A DNA stretch of 64,000 bases from Bacillus subtilis (GCA_021733665.1 JAHREI010000003.1:426307-490306); one strand, 5' to 3'; shown: positions 43,092 through 52,892, counted from the stretch's first letter. Notes: generated by a model from the sequence alone, not told the origin. Numbers and translations are program-made.

Positions 43092-43846
43092 CGGATCAGA
43101 CAAATATGCGACTGTTGCTGAGCGCCGAGGGTCTTAAGCTTCGTTTTGGCGGGATTATCGCCGCTGACGGCATTAATCTCTCACTTTATGAAGGTGAGCA
43201 TCTGGCAATTATCGGCCCCAACGGTGCCGGAAAAACCACTTTTCTGAATATTTGCACCGGCTATCTGCGTCCGCAGGAAGGCTCTGTAATGTTCGAAGGG
43301 AAAGAAATCACTGCACAGCAGCCACGGGCAATTACGCGTCTGGGCATAGCGCGTGCCTTTCAGATCCCGCAGCTTTTTGCCGAACAAACTGTACTCGAAA
43401 ACATGCTGCTGGCAGCGGCCATCAGAGAGCGGCACTGGAATCCGTTCCGCTCTCTTTACAAAATTCCGGAACGTGATGAAATGGAGGCTTTACTCGAACT
43501 GGTAGGCTGCGCAGACATTTGCGATCGTCTGGCCAGTGAGTTGCCCGAAGGCAAACGTAAACTCGTTGATATTGCCCTCGCTCTCGCCCTTAAACCCCGT
43601 GTTTTGCTGATGGATGAGCCAACATCCGGTGTTGCCTCTGCGGACAAGTTTGCAGTTATGGAAACACTGATGAATGCGCTTTATCAGGCTAAAGTCAGTT
43701 CCGTTTTTGTAGAACACGATATGGAAATGGTGTCCCGCTACGCGACCCGTGTCGCCGTATGGGCACAAGGCGTTATTCAGACAACCGGAGCACCGGAAAC
43801 TGTGCTTAATGATCCGGAAGTCATTCGTAACGTGATCGGAGGCTGA
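43088..43846 (+). CDS. HAAT ABC ATPase, LivG type
   Basis: The protein has 252 residues from the ATG at 43088. An earlier in-frame start at 43010 lies deep in the permease gene and is rejected. Walker A GPNGAGKTTFLN, LGIARAFQIPQLF (Q-loop), signature region ELPEGKRKLVDIALAL (degenerate relative to LSxGQ but common in LivG) and Walker B VLLMDEPTSGVA are visible, with VFVEHDMEM as H-loop. It is one of the two importer ATPases. Confidence 0.92.
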   Translation: MTDQTNMRLLLSAEGLKLRFGGIIAADGINLSLYEGEHLAIIGPNGAGKTTFLNICTGYLRPQEGSVMFEGKEITAQQPRAITRLGIARAFQIPQLFAEQTVLENMLLAAAIRERHWNPFRSLYKIPERDEMEALLELVGCADICDRLASELPEGKRKLVDIALALALKPRVLLMDEPTSGVASADKFAVMETLMNALYQAKVSSVFVEHDMEMVSRYATRVAVWAQGVIQTTGAPETVLNDPEVIRNVIGG

Positions 43847-43848
43847 TC

Positions 43849-44526
43849 ATGCTGGTCTTCAAGAATGTCGATGCCTCAATCGGCAATATCCCAATCCTGC
43901 GCAATATCAACTTCCATATTAATCCTGCGGAATCCGTTGCTCTGGTTGGTCGCAACGGCGCAGGTAAAACAACATTGTTGCGTACCCTGATGGGCTTTAC
44001 ACGCTCTACAGGTCAGATCAGTTTTGAAGGTGCGGATCTGGCACAGATTGCCCCCTATAAAAGACCAGCTCTTGGTATTGGCTATGCTCCGGAAGATCGC
44101 CGTTTATTTTCACGGTTCACCATTACCGAGAATATTCTTCTTCCGGCACAAGTAGCGGGGTTGAGCCAGGCAGAAACTCAGCGCCGGTTAGAACGTATTT
44201 ATCTGGTGATGCCTGAACTTGAAACTCTCGGCCCCCGCCCTGCCGGATCTGTATCGGGAGGACAGGGCAAGATGGTCGCACTTGGCCGCGCTTTGATGCT
44301 CGCTACAAAATTACTCCTGCTGGATGAACCATTTCAGGGGCTCGCGCCCGTATTGGCACATCGCTATGCCGAGGCCTTGGGCAAGTTACGGGAACTGGAC
44401 CCTACACTGGCTATCATCATCACGGAATCCAACCCGCATCTGCTGCGTAATTTTGCGTCCCGCACCATCACGGTAGAGCGCGGACAAATTGACAGTGATA
44501 TCGCATTCGAAAGGAACATCGCATGA
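43849..44526 (+). CDS. HAAT ABC ATPase, LivF type
   Basis: The 225-residue protein is short, as is usual for LivF. It has Walker A GRNGAGKTTLLRTLMG, GYAPEDRRLFSRFT, signature VSGGQGKMVALGRAL and Walker B LLLLDEPFQGLAPVL. The switch-His position reads IIITESNPH, so the usual His is displaced. It starts 2 bases after the LivG-type stop and overlaps the aldehyde dehydrogenase gene by 4 bases. That directly couples the importer to the catabolic enzymes. Confidence 0.92.
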   Translation: MLVFKNVDASIGNIPILRNINFHINPAESVALVGRNGAGKTTLLRTLMGFTRSTGQISFEGADLAQIAPYKRPALGIGYAPEDRRLFSRFTITENILLPAQVAGLSQAETQRRLERIYLVMPELETLGPRPAGSVSGGQGKMVALGRALMLATKLLLLDEPFQGLAPVLAHRYAEALGKLRELDPTLAIIITESNPHLLRNFASRTITVERGQIDSDIAFERNIA

Positions 44527-45998
44527 GCGATCAATATCCTCGTGATCACGAGATTCTTCCCGCTAAAGGCTGCTTTATTAATAACCGCTGGGAGCCGGTT
44601 GTCAGTGGTAAAACAGTGCCTGTCATCGCCCCTGCGGAAGGTATTATATTTGCAGAAATTGCAGCATCCGGCGCAGAAGATGTGAACCGTGCAGTGCAAG
44701 CTGCACGTGCAGCTTATGAAAACGGTGCCTGGTCACGATTGACAGCGACAGAGCGCGGCCGCTTGCTGAACAAACTGGGACAAGCCATTCTCGCTAATGC
44801 GGATGAGTTGACGGAGTTGGAAGCCCGTGACTGTGGCAAACCCCTCAAACAAGCACGCGCTGATATTGAGGCCTCTGCCCGTTACTTTGAATTTTACGGA
44901 GGCGCCGCCGACAAAGTTCATGGTGAGCAAATTCCCTTTTTGAACGGCTATTTTGTCACCGGAGAACGTGAACCTCTTGGCGTTACCGGTCACATCATTC
45001 CATGGAATTATCCTGCCCAGATGATCGGGCGCACACTCGGGCCAGCGTTGGCTATGGGCAATGCAACCGTACTGAAACCTGCGGAGGATGCCTGCCTGAC
45101 ACCATTGCGCATCGCAGAGCTTGCCGCAGAGGTTGGTTTTCCGGATGGCGCAATCAATGTGGTTCCGGGACTTGGCCATGAGGCCGGAGCGGCTCTGGCC
45201 GGACATCCGGATATTGATTTTATCGCATTCACAGGTTCACCACAGGTCGGTGTTCTCATTCAGACAGCAGCAGCACAAAATCATATCGGCTGTGTGTTAG
45301 AACTTGGCGGCAAAAGCCCGCAAATTGTCTTTGATGACGCTGATCTTGAAGCATGTATTCCTGTTCTTGTGGCTGCAATCATTCAAAATGCCGGCCAGAC
45401 GTGTTCTGCCGGCGCCCGTTTGCTGGTACAGCAGTCCATCTGGGACAAAGTTATCCCGCTTGTTGCCGAGCGTTTCAAAGCTCTGCGAGCCGGAGCACCA
45501 AACGATAATCCTGATCTCGGCCCCGTCATTAATGACAAGCAGCGCGGCCGGGTTGAAGCATTTATCAATCGCGCTGCGGCGGAAGGTGTCCCCTTACTCG
45601 CCCAAGGTCAGCGTCATGACAATGCACCCAAAGACGGTTTTTATGTCCTGCCAACACTTTACGGCCCCGTATCCCGTGACAATCATCTTGCCTGTGATGA
45701 GGTCTTTGGTCCCGTTCTCGCGGCCATGCCTTTTGAGGATGAAGCAGATGCCATAGCTTTGGCGAATGCAACGGAATACGGGTTGGTTGCCGGTGTCTGG
45801 ACCCGTGACACATCACGGGCTGTACGCGTGGCACGCAAGGTTCGGGCCGGTCAGGTTTATATCAACGCCTATGGTGCCGGTGGCGGAATTGAGCTGCCCT
45901 TCGGCGGTGTAAAAAAATCCGGCCATGGACGAGAGAAAGGCTTTGAAGCCCTTTACGAATTTTCCGCACTCAAAACACTCGTCATCAAACACGACTAA
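44523..45998 (+). CDS. NAD(P)+-dependent aldehyde dehydrogenase
   Basis: The 491-residue protein has all active-site residues: IIPWNYPAQM (Asn162), the base Glu260 in VLELGGKSPQIV, and the nucleophile Cys294 in NAGQTCSAGARL. It is closest in style to the betaine-aldehyde/gamma-aminobutyraldehyde ALDH group, from the general pattern. It should oxidise an aldehyde, plausibly the product of the alcohol dehydrogenase at 46840, to the acid that the CoA-transferase activates. Translational overlap with the importer ATPase supports one operon. Confidence 0.92.
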   Translation: MSDQYPRDHEILPAKGCFINNRWEPVVSGKTVPVIAPAEGIIFAEIAASGAEDVNRAVQAARAAYENGAWSRLTATERGRLLNKLGQAILANADELTELEARDCGKPLKQARADIEASARYFEFYGGAADKVHGEQIPFLNGYFVTGEREPLGVTGHIIPWNYPAQMIGRTLGPALAMGNATVLKPAEDACLTPLRIAELAAEVGFPDGAINVVPGLGHEAGAALAGHPDIDFIAFTGSPQVGVLIQTAAAQNHIGCVLELGGKSPQIVFDDADLEACIPVLVAAIIQNAGQTCSAGARLLVQQSIWDKVIPLVAERFKALRAGAPNDNPDLGPVINDKQRGRVEAFINRAAAEGVPLLAQGQRHDNAPKDGFYVLPTLYGPVSRDNHLACDEVFGPVLAAMPFEDEADAIALANATEYGLVAGVWTRDTSRAVRVARKVRAGQVYINAYGAGGGIELPFGGVKKSGHGREKGFEALYEFSALKTLVIKHD

Positions 45999-46008
45999 GG
46001 AACCAGTC

Positions 46009-46773
46009 ATGAGTACAACACAGGGACGTCTTGCCGGTAAAATTGCAATTATTACCGGTGCCGGTGGCGGCTTTGGCGAAGGTATCGCTAAACTCTTCGC
46101 TGCAGAAGGAGCTAAAGTTGGTGTTTTGGATTTGCGGGCAGATGCGGCAGAACGAGTTGCTGCTGAAATCGGTCTAAATGCTGTTGCGCTGGCTGCCGAT
46201 GTGACCTCACGGGAACAAATGGAGCAAGCCATTGCCAAAATGACCGCTACATTTGGTATCGCTGATATTTTCGTCAACAATGCAGGCTGGACACATAAGA
46301 ATAAACCGATGCTGGACGTCAGCGAAGAAGAGTTCGACCGTGTTTATGCAATCAACGTTAAATCAATCTATCACATCACCAATATCATTGTACCGTTGAT
46401 GCGTAAAATCGGCGGTGGTTCGATCATCAATATCGGTTCTGTTGCCGGCATACGCCCGCGCCCCGGTCTGACATGGTATAATTCCACCAAAGGTGCCGTG
46501 AATATTCTGTCTCAGTCTATGGCTGTTGAACTTGCGCCCGATAAAATTCGCGTCAATGCGATCTGTCCGGTGATGGGCGAAACCGGCCTGCTTGAAGCCT
46601 TTATGGGGCAACCCGACACGCCGGAAAACCGGGCTAAATTTGTCGCAACTATTCCTATGGGGCGCATGTCACGGCCGGAAGATATTGCACGGGCCAGCTT
46701 GTATCTGGCATCCGATGAGGCTGAGTTTATTACAGGCGTTTTACTGCCGGTTGATGGTGGTCGCACAGTTTAG
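46009..46773 (+). CDS. Short-chain dehydrogenase/reductase (FabG-like)
   Basis: The protein has 254 residues from the ATG at 46009 with TAAGGA 7 bases upstream; a start at 45925 inside the ALDH gene is rejected. Motifs are ITGAGGGFGEGIAKLF (cofactor loop), NNAGW, the catalytic Ser in INIGSVAG and Tyr/Lys in WYNSTKGAV. The Asp in VLDLRAD at the end of strand 2 favours NAD(H). It probably oxidises or reduces a hydroxy group of the pathway substrate. It lies 10 bases after the ALDH stop. Confidence 0.9.
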   Translation: MSTTQGRLAGKIAIITGAGGGFGEGIAKLFAAEGAKVGVLDLRADAAERVAAEIGLNAVALAADVTSREQMEQAIAKMTATFGIADIFVNNAGWTHKNKPMLDVSEEEFDRVYAINVKSIYHITNIIVPLMRKIGGGSIINIGSVAGIRPRPGLTWYNSTKGAVNILSQSMAVELAPDKIRVNAICPVMGETGLLEAFMGQPDTPENRAKFVATIPMGRMSRPEDIARASLYLASDEAEFITGVLLPVDGGRTV

Positions 46774-46839
46774 CTCTAATGTACCTGTTGCAGAATCCGT
46801 AATTTCCGGAGTTTTGGCTCCGATAAATATGAAAGTACT

Positions 46840-47976
46840 ATGATGAAAACCCGTGCTGCTGTTCTCAGACATTCTCCGGTTTCCGCTCCTTATGCCCAAA
46901 GCCGTCCTCTGATTATTGAAGAAGTACAGCTTGATGCTCCGGGGCCGGAAGAGCTTTTGATCAAGATCGGTGCCGCGGGTTTATGTCACTCAGACCTCTC
47001 TGTCATTAACGGCAATCGTCCGAGACAAACGCCAATGGTACTCGGACATGAAGCGGCAGGGACTGTAATACAGGTCGGCTCCGCAATTAAAGACCTGAAA
47101 GAAGGTGACAAGGTGGTTATGACATTTCAGCCCACCTGCGGTCACTGCCTGCCTTGTGCGGAAGGCAGGGCAGCTTTATGCATTCCCGGTGCTGTTGCTA
47201 ATGGCAAGGGTGTTTTAATGTCAGGTGCAATCCGTATTCACGACTTTCCGCAAGGGCATGATATTTATCATCATTGTGGTGTTTCAGCCTATGCTGATTA
47301 TGCGGTTATTTCACGCACGTCTGTTGTCAAAGTAGACAATGATTTATCCTTTGCAGAGCTCGCATTGTTTGGATGTGCAGTCCAGACCGGTGTCGGCGCA
47401 ATTATCAACACCTGCAAAGTGCAACCGGGACAAAGCGTGGCGATTATCGGATTAGGCGGCGTTGGCCTTGCAGCCTTATTGGGCGCTGTTGCAGCTGGTG
47501 CCACTGAAATTATAGCCATTGATCTATCGGAAGAAAAACTGCGAGTTGCCACGGAACTTGGGGCTACCAAAACATATTTAGCCTCAGAGAATGATATTGT
47601 TGAAAAAATCCGTAACTATACCCGCGGTGGTGTTGATCATGCAGTAGAACTCGCGGGCGCAGTTCCCGCTTTTGAACTAGCCTATAAAATCACCAAACGC
47701 GGTGGACAAACTGTAACAGCCGGCCTTGCTGCACCGACTGCAGAATTTAAAATCCCGGCGGTTAATCTCGTTGCCGATGAGCGTACAGTCAAAGGTAGCT
47801 ATATGGGCTCTTGCGTACCTCAGCGCGATATACCGCGCTACATTGCCTTGTATCAGGCCGGAAAACTGCCCGTAAACAAGCTGTTGACCGGTACATTAAA
47901 GCTTGAGGATATTAATCAAGGGTTTGATCTGCTTGATCAGGGTCAGGCTATCCGGCAGGTTATAGTCTTTGATTAA
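46840..47976 (+). CDS. Zinc-dependent alcohol dehydrogenase
   Basis: The 378-residue MDR protein has catalytic zinc ligands in AGLCHSDLSV (Cys) and GHEAAGTV (His-Glu). The structural zinc site is CGHCLPCAEGRAALC, with Cys in LFGCAVQTGVGAI. The nucleotide fold is VAIIGLGGVGLAALLGA (key part IGLGGVGLAA), then IAIDLSEEKL. This is the class III-like/benzyl-alcohol branch that oxidises primary alcohols with NAD+. With the ALDH it would convert an alcohol to an acid, probably the start of the pathway. It closes the plus-strand arm. Confidence 0.92.
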   Translation: MMKTRAAVLRHSPVSAPYAQSRPLIIEEVQLDAPGPEELLIKIGAAGLCHSDLSVINGNRPRQTPMVLGHEAAGTVIQVGSAIKDLKEGDKVVMTFQPTCGHCLPCAEGRAALCIPGAVANGKGVLMSGAIRIHDFPQGHDIYHHCGVSAYADYAVISRTSVVKVDNDLSFAELALFGCAVQTGVGAIINTCKVQPGQSVAIIGLGGVGLAALLGAVAAGATEIIAIDLSEEKLRVATELGATKTYLASENDIVEKIRNYTRGGVDHAVELAGAVPAFELAYKITKRGGQTVTAGLAAPTAEFKIPAVNLVADERTVKGSYMGSCVPQRDIPRYIALYQAGKLPVNKLLTGTLKLEDINQGFDLLDQGQAIRQVIVFD

Positions 47977-48024
47977 ACGTCAGATAATGCCAGCGTTGCG
48001 CCGTCTGTTGGCAAATTTTACAAA

Positions 48025-48061
48025 TTCACATTCAGGTATCAAATCAAACCCTGAATGTGAA
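48025..48061. terminator. Perfect 12-bp hairpin between convergent genes
   Basis: TTCACATTCAGG (48025-48036) and CCTGAATGTGAA (48050-48061) form a perfect stem with a 13-base loop, between the alcohol dehydrogenase stop and the MFS gene on the other strand. It lacks a strong T-run on either side but is the only good candidate for termination here. Confidence 0.55.
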
Positions 48062-48129
48062 CTAGTAAGAATAAAAACAGCCAGTCATAATGACATTTAT
48101 ATTTTACGATATTATCAGCACGATAACAT

Positions 48130-49314
48130 TCAAGAATCCGAAAACAATAATATTGCGTCTTCATAATGTTCAGGATTGAGACGTTTTATCAGTATTCCAA
48201 CGATAACAATGCTGATCATGTGCCATTTCCAGCCTGTAGAAAAGCTTCCTGTTTGTTCATGCAGAACAGAAACAATTAATGGTGGCAGGGCTGCCAGCAA
48301 AAAGCCCCCGCCCTGCATAACAGCCGACAAAGCTCCGGCTTGCAGCGGATCAGGCATATGCTCTAACGCCACGACTAACAACAATGAGAAGCATCCGCCC
48401 AGACCGGCCCCGACTAATCCGACATACAGAAACGGTGCATGGTTCGGCGCGAATGCAAAACCTGCGAAACCCGCAAATTGCATAGCAAGTGCTACCCACA
48501 GCCACGGCCGGCGGTCCTTGCTGCCTCCTTTTGCAAATGCTGGCATTATTAAAGCTGCAATCGCCTGACAAAGTGCCATAACTGCGAGCAGACTACCTGT
48601 TGCTGTAGCACTCCAGCCTGCCTCCTGATAATAAGGGGCAAGCCAGGCGATGATCGAAGAATAACCGCCATTCACCAATCCAAAGGTAACCATCAGCAGC
48701 CATGATCGCGGGCGCTTGAACACCCCTGTGAACTTCTTAGCCGAAACAGAGGCAGAGTAGTGTGGCAACACAAGCCAGATCAGTATAGTGGCAATTATTC
48801 CGGTAAACGCAAAGATACCGAGACCGGCTTGCCATTTTCCGGTCAGTTGTACGACAACAGGGGATAATTGTGCGCCAAGTGCCCCGCCAGCCAGCAGCAT
48901 AGCAGAATATAACCCCATAATATTGGCGAAACGATCAGGAAAGCGCTGTTTAATAATCGCAGGAAACAATGCCTGTACCGCGGCTACACCAAGACCGATA
49001 ATTGCTGCTGTAATCAACAGAGCCGATCCTGTGGTTACAACCAACCGCATTAAGGTACCTGCAGTAATACAAATCAGTGCCGCCAGAAGAATACCGCGCA
49101 TCTCACCCGTGCGTAATAATGCGGGGCCGACAAATGCCACACAGCCCATCAATGCCATCGGTATCAGTGTCAGCATTGCAATACCATGATGGCTGAGCGC
49201 AGTCGTATAGCGGATATCATCTGCAAGCGGCCCTATAGCGGCAATAAAAGGCCGGAGATTAAGCGCCACAACAATAACAGCCATCAGGAAAAGATAATTT
49301 CTGCCCTCCTTCAT
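48130..49314 (-). CDS. MFS transporter, CynX/NimT type
   Basis: The protein has 394 residues from the ATG at 49314 (AGGAG 9 bases upstream), preferred over 49335. It has about twelve hydrophobic segments. The opening LNLRPFIAAIGPLADDI is the hallmark of the CynX/NimT (cyanate/2-nitroimidazole) family, and ALFPAIIKQRFPDRFANIMGLYS (key part FPAIIKQRFPDR) is its central loop. Both importers and exporters of small or amino-acid-like molecules occur in this family, so direction and substrate are unknown. It lies 115 bases after the peptide ABC operon, on the same strand. Confidence 0.88.
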   Translation of the reverse strand: MKEGRNYLFLMAVIVVALNLRPFIAAIGPLADDIRYTTALSHHGIAMLTLIPMALMGCVAFVGPALLRTGEMRGILLAALICITAGTLMRLVVTTGSALLITAAIIGLGVAAVQALFPAIIKQRFPDRFANIMGLYSAMLLAGGALGAQLSPVVVQLTGKWQAGLGIFAFTGIIATILIWLVLPHYSASVSAKKFTGVFKRPRSWLLMVTFGLVNGGYSSIIAWLAPYYQEAGWSATATGSLLAVMALCQAIAALIMPAFAKGGSKDRRPWLWVALAMQFAGFAGFAFAPNHAPFLYVGLVGAGLGGCFSLLLVVALEHMPDPLQAGALSAVMQGGGFLLAALPPLIVSVLHEQTGSFSTGWKWHMISIVIVGILIKRLNPEHYEDAILLFSDS

Positions 49315-49429
49315 ATTTGTCTTTCTCCTGATCATTCATTCAACAGCTATCACGAGCCGAACAACCGGCATATTATCGCCGTCGCTGCTAAAACCTGCCT
49401 GTGGTCACAGCAATATTGAGTTAAGCCTG

Positions 49430-51190
49430 TCAGCCAATACGCGCGTAATGTTCAAAGCCGACGCTCTTCAGCGGAATTGCCTCATGCTGATATCCCACAG
49501 GGCGGATCGGGCTTTTCAGTTCCCGCGACAAAAGCTTTCGCTCACGGCGCATATCCGGATGTACGATCGGCACCGCATCCAGCAAGCGTCGTGTATATGG
49601 GTGTGCAGGTGAACTCAAGACCGCATCACGCGGGCCAATCTCGATAATCTCACCCAGATACATGACCGCGATGCGATCGCTGACTTTTTCAACCACCGCC
49701 ATATCATGGGAAATGAAAAGGATGGAAATGGCATATTCCTCCTGAATTTCCTCCAGCAAGTCCAGAATTTGCGCCTGAATGGACACATCCAGAGCGGAAA
49801 CCGGCTCATCGGCGATAATCACCTTCGGGTTCAGAGCCAATGCGCGAGCAATGCAGATACGCTGCCGCTGACCACCGGAAAACTGATGCGGATAGCGGTC
49901 AGCTTGTGCCTTTGTAAGACCTACCCTGTCCAGAAGTTGCAAGACCCGTGCCTGTATTTCAGCGGCAGTTCCCAGACCGTGAATATGCAGCGGTTCTGCA
50001 ACGATCTGCGCAACTGTCATACGCGGGTTCAAAGACGCATAAGGATCCTGAAAAACCATCTGGATACGTTTGCGAATTTCCCGCATATCCGAGGCATTCA
50101 TGTCTCCCAATTTACGTCCCTGCAGCCAGATTTCACCGCTATTGGCCTGTATCAACTGCATGATTGCTTTGCCGGTCGTGGATTTACCGCAACCGCTTTC
50201 GCCGACCAGTGATAAGGTTTCTTTTTCCCGCAGCTCAAAGGAGACATTTTCCACCGCGTGAACATTGGCAACAACGCGCTGAAACACGCCCTGACGCACA
50301 GAAAACCGTGTCACGAGGTTGCGCACACTCAAAACAGCATCCGATGTATTCTCAACAGCAATGACATCATCACCGCGCATCTCACCAAGCTTGGGCGCTG
50401 CATCCAGCAAGCGACAGGTATATTCATGCTGCGGATTGTTGAAAACAGCGTGAACCTCCCCCCTTTCAACAATTGCTCCGTTCAGCATCACCACAACCTT
50501 GTCGGCGATCTCGGCCACGATCCCCATATCATGGGTAATCAGCAGAATGGCCATGCCGGTTTCCTGCTGAATAGTTTTCAGCAGAGCCAGAATTTCCGCC
50601 TGCACAGTCACATCCAGTGCTGTGGTCGGTTCATCAGCAATCAGCAAATCCGGCTTGCACAGAATGGCCATGGCAATCATCACACGCTGGCGCATACCGC
50701 CTGACAATTCATGCGGATATTGTTTCAGCCTCCGCTCGGCTTCCGGAATGCGCACCTGATTAAGTGCTTCCAGTGCAAGACGCCCCGCCTCAGCTTTGCT
50801 CACGCGCCGGTGCTTGATAACAACTTCAGCCAGTTGTGCCTCAATTGTCAGAACCGGATTGAGCGAAGTCATAGGCTCCTGAAAGATCATGGCAATGCGA
50901 TCACCACGCAGCGCCTGCACCTGCTTTTCTTCCATCGCGTAGAGATCAACACTCTGTCCCGCTTTGTCATAGAGCAGCGCCTGCCCGCCGGTGATTGTGC
51001 CGCCCATAAATCCGACCAACCGCATCACCGATTTGGCCGTTACCGATTTGCCGGATCCGGATTCACCAACCAGAGCCACGATTTCACCCCGCCCGATGGC
51101 AAGGTCTATGCCCTTCACCGCAAAGGTTGAGGCATCCATACCTTTAAACTGTACAGCAAGGTTAGAAATTTCGAGCAATTTTTCGGTCAT
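49430..51190 (-). CDS. Fused double ABC ATPase, DppD-DppF type
   Basis: The protein has 586 residues from the second ATG at 51190, which has GGAG 6 bases upstream. The earlier frame start upstream of that is not supported. Two complete domains are seen: [38 protein letters not shown], then [38 protein letters not shown]. It is a paralogue of the fused ATPase at 18996. It powers the DppBC-type permeases of this operon (52038-53902). Two RidA genes lie between it and the permeases. Confidence 0.92.
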   Translation of the reverse strand: MTEKLLEISNLAVQFKGMDASTFAVKGIDLAIGRGEIVALVGESGSGKSVTAKSVMRLVGFMGGTITGGQALLYDKAGQSVDLYAMEEKQVQALRGDRIAMIFQEPMTSLNPVLTIEAQLAEVVIKHRRVSKAEAGRLALEALNQVRIPEAERRLKQYPHELSGGMRQRVMIAMAILCKPDLLIADEPTTALDVTVQAEILALLKTIQQETGMAILLITHDMGIVAEIADKVVVMLNGAIVERGEVHAVFNNPQHEYTCRLLDAAPKLGEMRGDDVIAVENTSDAVLSVRNLVTRFSVRQGVFQRVVANVHAVENVSFELREKETLSLVGESGCGKSTTGKAIMQLIQANSGEIWLQGRKLGDMNASDMREIRKRIQMVFQDPYASLNPRMTVAQIVAEPLHIHGLGTAAEIQARVLQLLDRVGLTKAQADRYPHQFSGGQRQRICIARALALNPKVIIADEPVSALDVSIQAQILDLLEEIQEEYAISILFISHDMAVVEKVSDRIAVMYLGEIIEIGPRDAVLSSPAHPYTRRLLDAVPIVHPDMRRERKLLSRELKSPIRPVGYQHEAIPLKSVGFEHYARIG

Positions 51191-51221
51191 CATAATCTCC
51201 GGCAAACAGGCTTTTATGGTC

Positions 51222-51584
51222 TCAGCAAGCGGCGTAAGCGCGAATTTCCACGGCGCAGTCACGCCGTGCCGCATGTCCCGTTACAACCGACAATGCCGGA
51301 ACACCTTCAGGATCAATCCAGTCATTCCACACTTCGCAAAAAGCGTCATATTCGCTGATATCGAACAGCCAGACCTGCACCATCAAAATGTCTTTGCGCG
51401 ATGATCCGACACTCTGAAAATAATCACCAATAATATTCAGGATCTGCAAAGACTGGTCTTTGACATCTCCCCCTTTATCCGGTGCTGTCAGGCAGACCGA
51501 AGCCAGTTTGTCGGATGCTTTTCCGAGACATATTCTCGGCTGATGTCCTGCTCCGTCGATCCGGCCAAGCTCTCTCAGTTCCAT
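51222..51584 (-). CDS. RidA/YjgF-family protein lacking the conserved Arg
   Basis: The 120-residue protein has the YjgF trimer fold: DQSLQILNIIGDYFQSVGSS, FDISEYDAFCEVWNDWID. In enamine deaminases the Arg of the PARxxV motif binds the substrate carboxylate; here it reads PALSVV, with Leu. It may thus lack deaminase activity or act on another ligand. It is adjacent to a second RidA-family gene with the Arg kept, and both sit inside a peptide ABC operon. The two may form mixed trimers, which is speculation. Confidence 0.82.
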   Translation of the reverse strand: MELRELGRIDGAGHQPRICLGKASDKLASVCLTAPDKGGDVKDQSLQILNIIGDYFQSVGSSRKDILMVQVWLFDISEYDAFCEVWNDWIDPEGVPALSVVTGHAARRDCAVEIRAYAAC

Positions 51585-51624
51585 AGGGTTCTCCAGTTCT
51601 TAAGGCTTGAGTTCGGTCTGCGTT

Positions 51625-51984
51625 TCAGCTGCGATAAGCAATCACAACAGCTTCCACGAGCACATCGGAACGATAGAGTTCTCCACTGACGCAGGTACGT
51701 GCCGGCGGGTTGGCAGGGTCAGCCCATTCATTCCACACAGAATTCATGGCACCGAAATAGCGCATGTCTTTCAGCCAGATATGAACAACGAAAATGGATT
51801 TGTGATCGGAGCCTGCGGTTTCCAGAAGCCGGTCGATCTTCTGCAGCACTTCTCTCGTCTGCTCTTTGATATCGCCGCTTGTGTCGGTTGCATGCACACC
51901 GGACAAAAACACCATATCATTATGAACAACGGCCATGCTTTTCAGAGCGCCATCAGTCTTTGAGATTTCAATACGTTCGACCAA
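51625..51984 (-). CDS. RidA/YjgF-family protein with conserved Arg
   Basis: The 119-residue protein has VFLSGVHA, IKEQTREVLQKIDRLLETAGSD (key part VLQKIDRLLETAG), VWNEWAD and PARTCVSGEL, so it keeps the Arg that binds 2-aminoacrylate-type imines. It probably deaminates reactive enamine or imine products of PLP-dependent breakdown, or a pathway-specific analogue. It follows the permease gene by 53 bases, and the Arg-less paralogue follows it by 40 bases. Confidence 0.86.
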   Translation of the reverse strand: MVERIEISKTDGALKSMAVVHNDMVFLSGVHATDTSGDIKEQTREVLQKIDRLLETAGSDHKSIFVVHIWLKDMRYFGAMNSVWNEWADPANPPARTCVSGELYRSDVLVEAVVIAYRS

Positions 51985-52037
51985 AGTAGTTGTTCCTTCT
52001 TTTTCAGTTGCAGAATTTTTGGATAACGAAGTTCAGA

Positions 52038-52892
52038 TCATCTCGTGCTCAGACGAGGATCAAAATGCGTTCTGAGAACATCACCAAGCAGATTGATGGC
52101 CAGCACCGTGGTGAAGATGCAAAGGCCGGGGAAGAATGCCATCCACCAGGATGTGCTGATGTAAGAGCGCGCATCCGCCAGCATTCCGCCCCATGTCGGT
52201 GTTGATGCAGGCACACCCAGCCCCAGAAAACTGAGACTTGATTCAGCAATAATCGCTGTCGCCATGGCGAAAGTACCGACAATCAGGGATGACTGGATGA
52301 GATTAGGCAGAATATGTTTCCACAGGATGTGACCGTCCCGCGCACCGAGAGACCTAGCGGCCACAACAAAATCCCGTTCGCGCAAGCTCAGCGCCTCGGC
52401 GCGTGCCAGACGGCAATAGGGAATCCAGCGTTGTGAGGCGAGTGCGATAATCAGAATGCCCAGGCTCTGGCCAAGGAAAGCGACAATGGAAATCGCCAGC
52501 AGCAAGGGCGGGAAAGCCCAGACGACCTCCAGAAACTTCTGAATGACAGAGTCAACGCGACCGCCGTAATAACCGGAAACTACCCCGAGTGTGACACCAA
52601 CCAAACCGGAGAAAATAACCACGGCAACAGCAATAATCAGCGATACGCGTGAGCCGTAAATGATACGGCTTAACAGATCCCGCCCGACATGATCCGTACC
52701 GAGAAAATGCGGGCCGGTTGGTTGCGGCGGCATCAAAGCCAGCATCAGATCCTGTTTGTTCGGATCAAACGGTGCCAGCAAAGGGGCAAAGAGGCTGGCG
52801 ATCAACAACAGGCTGACAACACCCAGACCAAAAACAGCTTTCGGTGTTCTGACTATCTCTGTGAGTTTTTCTGTACTGAAGCGGAAAGTCAT
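52038..52892 (-). CDS. ABC transporter permease, DppC type
   Basis: The 284-residue permease has the OppC_N-type N-terminus (VFGLGVVSLLLIASLFAPLLAPFDPNKQD, key part APLLAPFDPNKQD), HFLGTDHVGRDLLSRIIYGSR (key part LGTDHVGRDLLSR), and the EAA loop VVAARSLGARDGHILWKHILP, key part AARSLGARD. It ends LRTHFDPRL. It pairs with the DppB-type permease 5 bases upstream. Confidence 0.92.
   Translation of the reverse strand: MTFRFSTEKLTEIVRTPKAVFGLGVVSLLLIASLFAPLLAPFDPNKQDLMLALMPPQPTGPHFLGTDHVGRDLLSRIIYGSRVSLIIAVAVVIFSGLVGVTLGVVSGYYGGRVDSVIQKFLEVVWAFPPLLLAISIVAFLGQSLGILIIALASQRWIPYCRLARAEALSLRERDFVVAARSLGARDGHILWKHILPNLIQSSLIVGTFAMATAIIAESSLSFLGLGVPASTPTWGGMLADARSYISTSWWMAFFPGLCIFTTVLAINLLGDVLRTHFDPRLSTR

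Noticed and set aside
45925..46008. Longer N-terminus for the SDR
   Set aside because: It lies inside the aldehyde dehydrogenase gene; the ATG at 46009 with TAAGGA upstream gives the normal SDR start.
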